DNA of 9,446 bases from Actinomycetota bacterium (GTDB lineage: Bacteria > Actinomycetota > CADDZG01 > WHSQ01), in NCBI GenBank assembly GCA_016781115.1, contig JADDQX010000019.1, forward strand, positions 1-9,446. The letters run 5' to 3'. Position numbers and translations under genes: made by a program. Below, piece after piece: positions 6,477 to 9,446 of this stretch. The stretch's first letter is position 1, and the number at the start of each line of letters is the position of its first letter. The notes under the pieces are model-generated. The model saw only the letters and a list, made by a program, of their open reading frames with translations. It was not told the origin of the DNA and ran no database searches.

Positions 6477-6506
6477 TAGCTACCAACCGATCGCGGTGTG
6501 AGTCAA
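6477..6506 (-). promoter_or_regulatory. Candidate promoter for the response regulator gene
   Basis: On the minus strand TTGACT (6506-6501) and TAGCTA (6482-6477) are 18 nt apart. Transcription would begin near 6470, giving a short leader with the AGGAG at 6447-6451 and the CTG at 6438. This argues against the GTG at 6510 and a TTG at 6486 as starts. Confidence 0.45.
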
Positions 6507-6554
6507 GCACCCTACCCGTCGTAGATACATCGCTTCAGAAGACCAAGCAAGCTT

Positions 6555-6560
6555 TAGGAT
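6555..6560 (+). promoter_or_regulatory. Candidate -10 box (TAGGAT) of a leaderless promoter for the TfoX-domain gene
   Basis: TAGGAT is followed by 6 nt and the GTG at 6567. The AGGA within it could alternatively serve as a weak ribosome site with a 7-nt spacer, so leadered and leaderless readings compete. No convincing -35 is visible. Confidence 0.4.
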
Positions 6561-6566
6561 CGCGGC

Positions 6567-6899
6567 GTGCCATACGACGAGGAGCTCGCCGATCGCATCC
6601 GGGAGCTCACCGCCGGCGAGCCCAGGGTCGCAGAGAAAAAGATGTTCGGTAGCCTCGCGTTCCTCGTCGACGGCAACATGGCAATAGCAGCCAGCGGCCA
6701 GGGTGGGATCCTGGTGCGGGTCGATCCCGACGAATCCGACTCTTTGCTCGCTAAGACGAAGGCGTATCCCATGGAGATGCGGGGACGTCAGATGCAAGGG
6801 TGGCTGCGAGTGGATGCGGAGCATGTGAGGACCAAACCGCTGCTCTCGAAGTGGGTGCACCGAGGGCTCACCTACGCGCGGTCGCTGCCGGCCAAATAG
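6567..6899 (+). CDS. TfoX N-terminal-domain protein
   Basis: 110-residue soluble protein that is essentially one TfoX N-terminal domain. Diagnostic stretches are the basic KKMFGSLAFLVDGNMA segment (about 24-39), a GGILVRVDP strand (46-54), the YPMEMRGRQMQGWLRVD region (about 67-83) and a C-terminal helix with KWVHRGLTYARSLP (about 95-108). In gammaproteobacteria TfoX/Sxy controls competence, but actinobacterial single-domain members are stand-alone and uncharacterised, so a competence role should not be transferred. It has the usual length for this group. The GTG start follows MPYDEEL-type N-termini common in the family. It is divergent from the response regulator and convergent with the aminotransferase gene. 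Confidence 0.88.
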   Translation: MPYDEELADRIRELTAGEPRVAEKKMFGSLAFLVDGNMAIAASGQGGILVRVDPDESDSLLAKTKAYPMEMRGRQMQGWLRVDAEHVRTKPLLSKWVHRGLTYARSLPAK

Positions 6900-6961
6900 A
6901 GCTTCGCGGCCTGGTTTGGGGACGGCGAGTAGCTCTTCACTCTGAAGACGACGATGACGTA

Positions 6962-6977
6962 ACGCGACGGGTCGCGT
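6962..6977. terminator. Hairpin between the convergent TfoX and class IV aminotransferase genes
   Basis: ACGCGAC (6962-6968) and GTCGCGT (6971-6977) are perfect inverted repeats separated by GG, so a 6-bp stem with a CGGG loop can form in both directions. It is well placed to end both converging transcripts. There is no T-tract. Confidence 0.4.
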
Positions 6978-7006
6978 ACCTCAAACCACAGCATGTTCGC
7001 GCGGGG

Positions 7007-7933
7007 TCAGCGTCGGGGTAGCGGCTCTCCCTCTTTGCTTGTGTGGTCGCGATGCAGGGCACGCAGCCGTTCCGTGACCGGCCCTACCGATCCACCGCCG
7101 ATAGCGCGGCCGTCGACCTCCAGCACGGGGCTCAACTCTCCCATCGTGGCCGTGGTGAAGACTTCGTCGGCCGTGTAGACCTCGGCGAGCGAGACGTTCC
7201 GCTCCGCGACCTTCCAGCCCGCGTCGGCCGCGAGCTCCAGCACGACCGCCCGTGTGATCCCGGGAAGACAGGAGTCTGCGCTCGGTGTGATCACCGCTTC
7301 ATCCCGCACGAGGAACACGTTCGTCGCGTTCGTCTCCGCGACGAACCCGTTGAGGTCCAGCATCAAAGCGTCGTCGGCTCCGGCGATGTCGGCCTCGATC
7401 TTCGCCAGGATGTTGTTGAGCAGGTTGTTGTGGTGGATCTTCGAGTCCAGGGTGGCAGGAGAGTTCCGCCGTATGGACGACGTGATCAAGCGGATGCCCG
7501 AGGTTTCGTAGACGGGAGGTTTCCACTCGGCGAGCACGATGAGGCAGCAACCAGCCTGATTGTGCGCTGGCGACATACCGGACGTGATCTTCGCTCCGCG
7601 CGTCAACGTGAGCCGAGCGTGAGCGCCGTCGTACATCCCGTTCGCAACGAACGTCTCGACAACCGCGGCTCGTACCTCGGCCCGCGAGGGGACGCCGGCG
7701 AAACGAAGAGCGTGGGCCGAGGCGAACAGGCGGTCAAGGTGTCGCTCGAGGGCGAAGATCTTCCCGTCGTACACGCGCAGCCCCTCCCAGACCGCGTCGC
7801 CGCCCTGAACCGCTGAATCGAAAACCGAGATCCTTGCCTCGTCCCGTGGGACCAGCTCCCCGTCCACATGCACGAGGATCCCGGCATTGCGAGGATCCGG
7901 CAGATCCTCCGGGCGATACGGCTGCCTTCGCAT
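7007..7933 (-). CDS. Class IV aminotransferase (branched-chain / D-amino-acid aminotransferase-like)
   Basis: 308-residue PLP-dependent transaminase of fold type IV, the usual length for this family. It transfers amino groups between an amino acid and 2-oxoglutarate or pyruvate; branched-chain substrates are the default guess. Visible features: HVDGELVPRDEARISVFD (22-39) and GDAVWEGLRVYDGKIF (45-60) of the N-terminal domain, LERHLDRL (62-69), the PLP lysine Lys165 in LDSKIHHNN, AETNATNVFLV (199-209, Glu200 contacts the PLP ring), CLPGITR (222-228), and TATMGELSPVLEVDGR (261-276) in the place of the phosphate-binding TGTAAE motif. The start ATG overlaps the stop of the sulfotransferase-like gene (TGATG), so translation is probably coupled. 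An upstream open frame runs to 8455, but it lies inside the neighbouring gene and is a shadow. Assignment to BCAT versus D-amino-acid or aminodeoxychorismate lyase activity is not settled by sequence alone. Confidence 0.9.
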   Translation of the reverse strand: MRRQPYRPEDLPDPRNAGILVHVDGELVPRDEARISVFDSAVQGGDAVWEGLRVYDGKIFALERHLDRLFASAHALRFAGVPSRAEVRAAVVETFVANGMYDGAHARLTLTRGAKITSGMSPAHNQAGCCLIVLAEWKPPVYETSGIRLITSSIRRNSPATLDSKIHHNNLLNNILAKIEADIAGADDALMLDLNGFVAETNATNVFLVRDEAVITPSADSCLPGITRAVVLELAADAGWKVAERNVSLAEVYTADEVFTTATMGELSPVLEVDGRAIGGGSVGPVTERLRALHRDHTSKEGEPLPRR

Positions 7934-8670
7934 CAGCGCGCCGCCGGCGAGGCAACGATGGCGTAGCCGGACAGCTCGTCGTAGTAATGGCGCGATTCCG
8001 CCAGCAGCTCTCGACAGTCGTCGGGCACTTGCCTGTTCCGGGGCGTGTACGGCTCGAACCCCGTTGAGCGATGGAGGTTGTCGTACCAGTACTTCGCCCA
8101 TACGCCGTCTTCGGGATGCGGCCCCGGCGACCACGACAACATGGCGGCGTCCCAACCGATCCCGACGCGCCTGCAGAGCTCCTTCAGGACTTGCTCCGGG
8201 TCCAGCAGCAGTTGCCGAGCATCCAGCACCGGTGGGTCCTGGCCCCGCTCGCGCAGATCGACGAACAGCTCCGCCTGGCGCCTCATCCCTACGTCGCGCG
8301 ACGTCGGATCCGGCAGTTGATTGACGAGCGACGCGATGACCTCGGCGGGATCGCGGATGAGCAACACGTTCACGCAGTGATCGAGAAAGCCGAGATCCAG
8401 ATCGGGGGTTAGGTGATGCACCATCTGCTTCATGAACAACACGTCGCGGTCGCACTCAGCCATCACCACCTCGTTCACGACCGTCGCCGCATCCGTCTCG
8501 AGCACCTCGAGCAACTCCTCTAGCCCCGGATGGGGTGCTCTCGTCGTGGCGAGGTAGTGGCCGTACAACGGCTCGTCGACGGCGCGCGTGTCCGAGCGCT
8601 GGGCGAAGCTGCGCATCAGCGCGGTGGAGACATTGCGTGGGCCGGACCAACAGTTGATGCGGATCGTCAA
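7933..8670 (-). CDS. Sulfotransferase-like P-loop protein, translationally coupled to the class IV aminotransferase
   Basis: 245 residues with a sulfotransferase-type P-loop fold. Residues 8-22 (WSGPRNVSTALMRSF) correspond to the 5'-phosphosulfate loop of PAPS-dependent sulfotransferases, and IRDPAEVIAS (105-114, Arg106 and Ser114) to the 3'-phosphate site. Downstream are DEPLYGHYL (32-40), FMKQMVHHL (79-87) and PEDGVWAKYWY (186-196). From memory the same motifs occur in the N-terminal part of plant branched-chain-aminotransferase-like fusion proteins, whose C-terminal part is a class IV aminotransferase. Here the two are separate genes with a 1-nt overlap. TTG at 8670 is chosen because the family begins only a few residues before the P-loop and no in-frame ATG lies between it and an upstream stop. 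An AGGA sits 11 nt upstream, which is a weak site. Whether it transfers sulfate is not known. Confidence 0.8.
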   Translation of the reverse strand: MTIRINCWSGPRNVSTALMRSFAQRSDTRAVDEPLYGHYLATTRAPHPGLEELLEVLETDAATVVNEVVMAECDRDVLFMKQMVHHLTPDLDLGFLDHCVNVLLIRDPAEVIASLVNQLPDPTSRDVGMRRQAELFVDLRERGQDPPVLDARQLLLDPEQVLKELCRRVGIGWDAAMLSWSPGPHPEDGVWAKYWYDNLHRSTGFEPYTPRNRQVPDDCRELLAESRHYYDELSGYAIVASPAAR

Positions 8671-8743
8671 CGGGGTCCGGTTCCTGACGATGGGCTGGAT
8701 GCGAAGCGGGCGACATCCGTCATGTCTTCAACCACAACGCGGG

Positions 8744-8749
8744 ACCCTA
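8744..8749 (-). promoter_or_regulatory. Possible -10 box (TAGGGT) for the sulfotransferase-like/aminotransferase operon
   Basis: On the minus strand TAGGGT lies about 75 nt before the TTG start. It resembles the TAGGAT and TAGGCT boxes of neighbouring genes. It sits in the loop of a small inverted repeat (GCGGG 8739-8743, CCCGC 8751-8755). No -35 is apparent, so this is only a suggestion. Confidence 0.25.
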
Positions 8750-8782
8750 ACCCGCTCTAGTGGACTCGACTCTCTCTGCTGA

Positions 8783-8810
8783 CCGAGCTAGCGGAAGGCG
8801 TCCCGCTCGG
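8783..8810. promoter_or_regulatory. Inverted repeat in the divergent region in front of the PaiB-type gene
   Basis: CCGAGC (8783-8788) and GCTCGG (8805-8810) flank a 16-nt spacer that itself contributes to an overlapping AGCGG/CCGCT pair (8790-8794 and 8803-8807). It lies about 30 bp upstream of the TAGGCT box at 8841. It could be an operator for the divergent genes, but short GC-rich repeats arise easily by chance here. Confidence 0.25.
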
Positions 8811-8840
8811 GTGCCACGCATCGGGCGACTGCACCCTCGA

Positions 8841-8846
8841 TAGGCT
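8841..8846 (+). promoter_or_regulatory. Candidate -10 box (TAGGCT) of a leaderless promoter for the PaiB-type gene
   Basis: TAGGCT is followed by 6 nt and the ATG at 8853. There is no Shine-Dalgarno between box and start, which fits leaderless transcription. The layout is nearly identical to that of the TfoX-domain gene (TAGGAT, 6 nt, GTG). Confidence 0.45.
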
Positions 8847-8852
8847 GAGCTC

Positions 8853-9446
8853 ATGTACATCCCGCGGTTCAACGCGATGCAGGACTTGGACGAGATCCGC
8901 AGCCTCGTCACCGCGGTTGGCTCTGCCGAGCTCGTGACCGTGGGCTCCGACGGCATCCCGCTCGCGACGCTCCTCCCGGTGATCTGGGACGACGACCGAC
9001 TGATCTTCCACATGGCGCGGGCGAACCAACAGTGGAAGTCGATCGATAAGGGTGCGGCGGCACTGGCCATAGTGACAGGCGCTCAGGCGTACATCTCGCC
9101 GACTTGGTACGCGACCAAGGCAGAGCATGGCCGAGTGGTCCCCACCTGGAACTACTCATCGGTGCACTTCACCGGACGCGCCGAGATCCACGAGGAAGCG
9201 GACTGGCTACTCGACGCCGTAACTCGACTGACCAACCTGCATGAGCAAAGCCGGGACCACCCGTGGTCGGTCGACGATGCGCCCGAGGGGTACGTCGAGA
9301 ACCTCCTGCGCGCGATCGTCGGCATCGAGTTCACCATCGAGAACGTGGAAGCGAAAGCCAAGCTGAGCCAGAACCGTTCGGCCGAGGATCGCTCGGGCGT
9401 CGTCGAGGGACTTCGACGCGAGGGCCGGGCGCGGGAGGCCGAGGTC
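8853..9446 (+). CDS. FMN-binding negative transcriptional regulator, PaiB type (3' end cut by the window)
   Basis: The frame is open for 198 codons to the right edge, so only a few C-terminal residues are missing relative to the roughly 200-215 usual for the family. Typical PaiB features: MYIPRF at the N-terminus, a split-barrel strand set (AELVTVGSDGIPLAT, 25-39; LIFHMARANQQW, 50-61), ISPTWY (81-86), VPTWNYSSVHFTG (96-108), an acidic-Trp helix (EADWLLDAVTRLT, 115-127), AIVGIEFTIE (154-163) and AKLSQNR (169-175) near the end. The family is a flavin-reductase-like split barrel first named from Bacillus subtilis PaiB, a repressor affecting sporulation and protease genes. Many members are probably FMN-binding proteins with no proven DNA binding. 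The gene is divergent from the sulfotransferase-like/aminotransferase operon. The symbol is withheld because orthology to paiB is not shown and no paiA acetyltransferase is visible. Confidence 0.9.
   Translation, partial: MYIPRFNAMQDLDEIRSLVTAVGSAELVTVGSDGIPLATLLPVIWDDDRLIFHMARANQQWKSIDKGAAALAIVTGAQAYISPTWYATKAEHGRVVPTWNYSSVHFTGRAEIHEEADWLLDAVTRLTNLHEQSRDHPWSVDDAPEGYVENLLRAIVGIEFTIENVEAKAKLSQNRSAEDRSGVVEGLRREGRAREAEV

Noticed and set aside
7934..8455. Long open frame extending the class IV aminotransferase to 8455
   Set aside because: It is the Arg/Ala-rich shadow of the sulfotransferase-like gene in another frame; the family length and the TGATG overlap fix the start at 7933.
286..8760. Shared 12-mer CTAGAGCGGGTT near 286-297 (plus) and 8749-8760 (minus) as an attachment site pair
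   Set aside because: A 12-base match between two places is expected several times by chance in a window this size, and no integrase or mobile gene is present.

Overview
The window is high-GC, densely coded DNA, almost certainly chromosomal and from an actinobacterium (Actinomycetota). The evidence is a PknB-type Ser/Thr kinase with the SPEQ form of the APE motif, frequent GTG and TTG starts, TAnnnT -10 boxes placed 6-7 nt in front of start codons (leaderless promoters), and a secreted beta-sandwich domain of a kind I associate with deep-branching soil actinobacteria such as Thermoleophilia. I cannot fix the class. I see no insertion sequence, phage gene, tRNA, rRNA or CRISPR array, and no stretch over 300 bases lacks a gene.

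Layout, left to right. (i) 1-3740, minus strand: the 5' part of a class V (alanine/serine-glyoxylate type) aminotransferase running off the left edge, a secreted protein with a Pro/Ser/Thr linker and a C-terminal beta-sandwich domain, and a large secreted penicillin-acylase-family (S45 Ntn) hydrolase. (ii) 3854-5137, plus strand: a membrane Ser/Thr kinase, divergent from the acylase, whose outer part is a low-complexity PEPT/AEPS stalk instead of PASTA repeats. (iii) 5152-6438, minus strand: a membrane-anchored single-copy peptidoglycan-binding (VanW-associated type) domain protein, and a response regulator with an unusual small C-terminal domain. (iv) 6567-6899, plus strand: a TfoX N-terminal-domain protein. 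(v) 7007-8670, minus strand: a sulfotransferase-like protein and a class IV (branched-chain type) aminotransferase with a 1-nt TGATG overlap. (vi) 8853 to the right edge, plus strand: a PaiB-type FMN-binding regulator, truncated by the window.

Several genes act at or outside the membrane (acylase, secreted protein, kinase, PG-binding protein), which gives the left two thirds a cell-envelope flavour, although they do not form one operon. The tightest functional unit is the sulfotransferase-like/aminotransferase pair, which matches a domain fusion I recall from plants. The most distinctive non-coding signal is the repeated TAnnnT box 6-7 nt before the start of four separate genes. I did not find a clear new defence or mobile system here; the more interesting items are the two-gene PLP/P-loop unit, the regulator output domain with its likely CTG start, and the leaderless promoter pattern.
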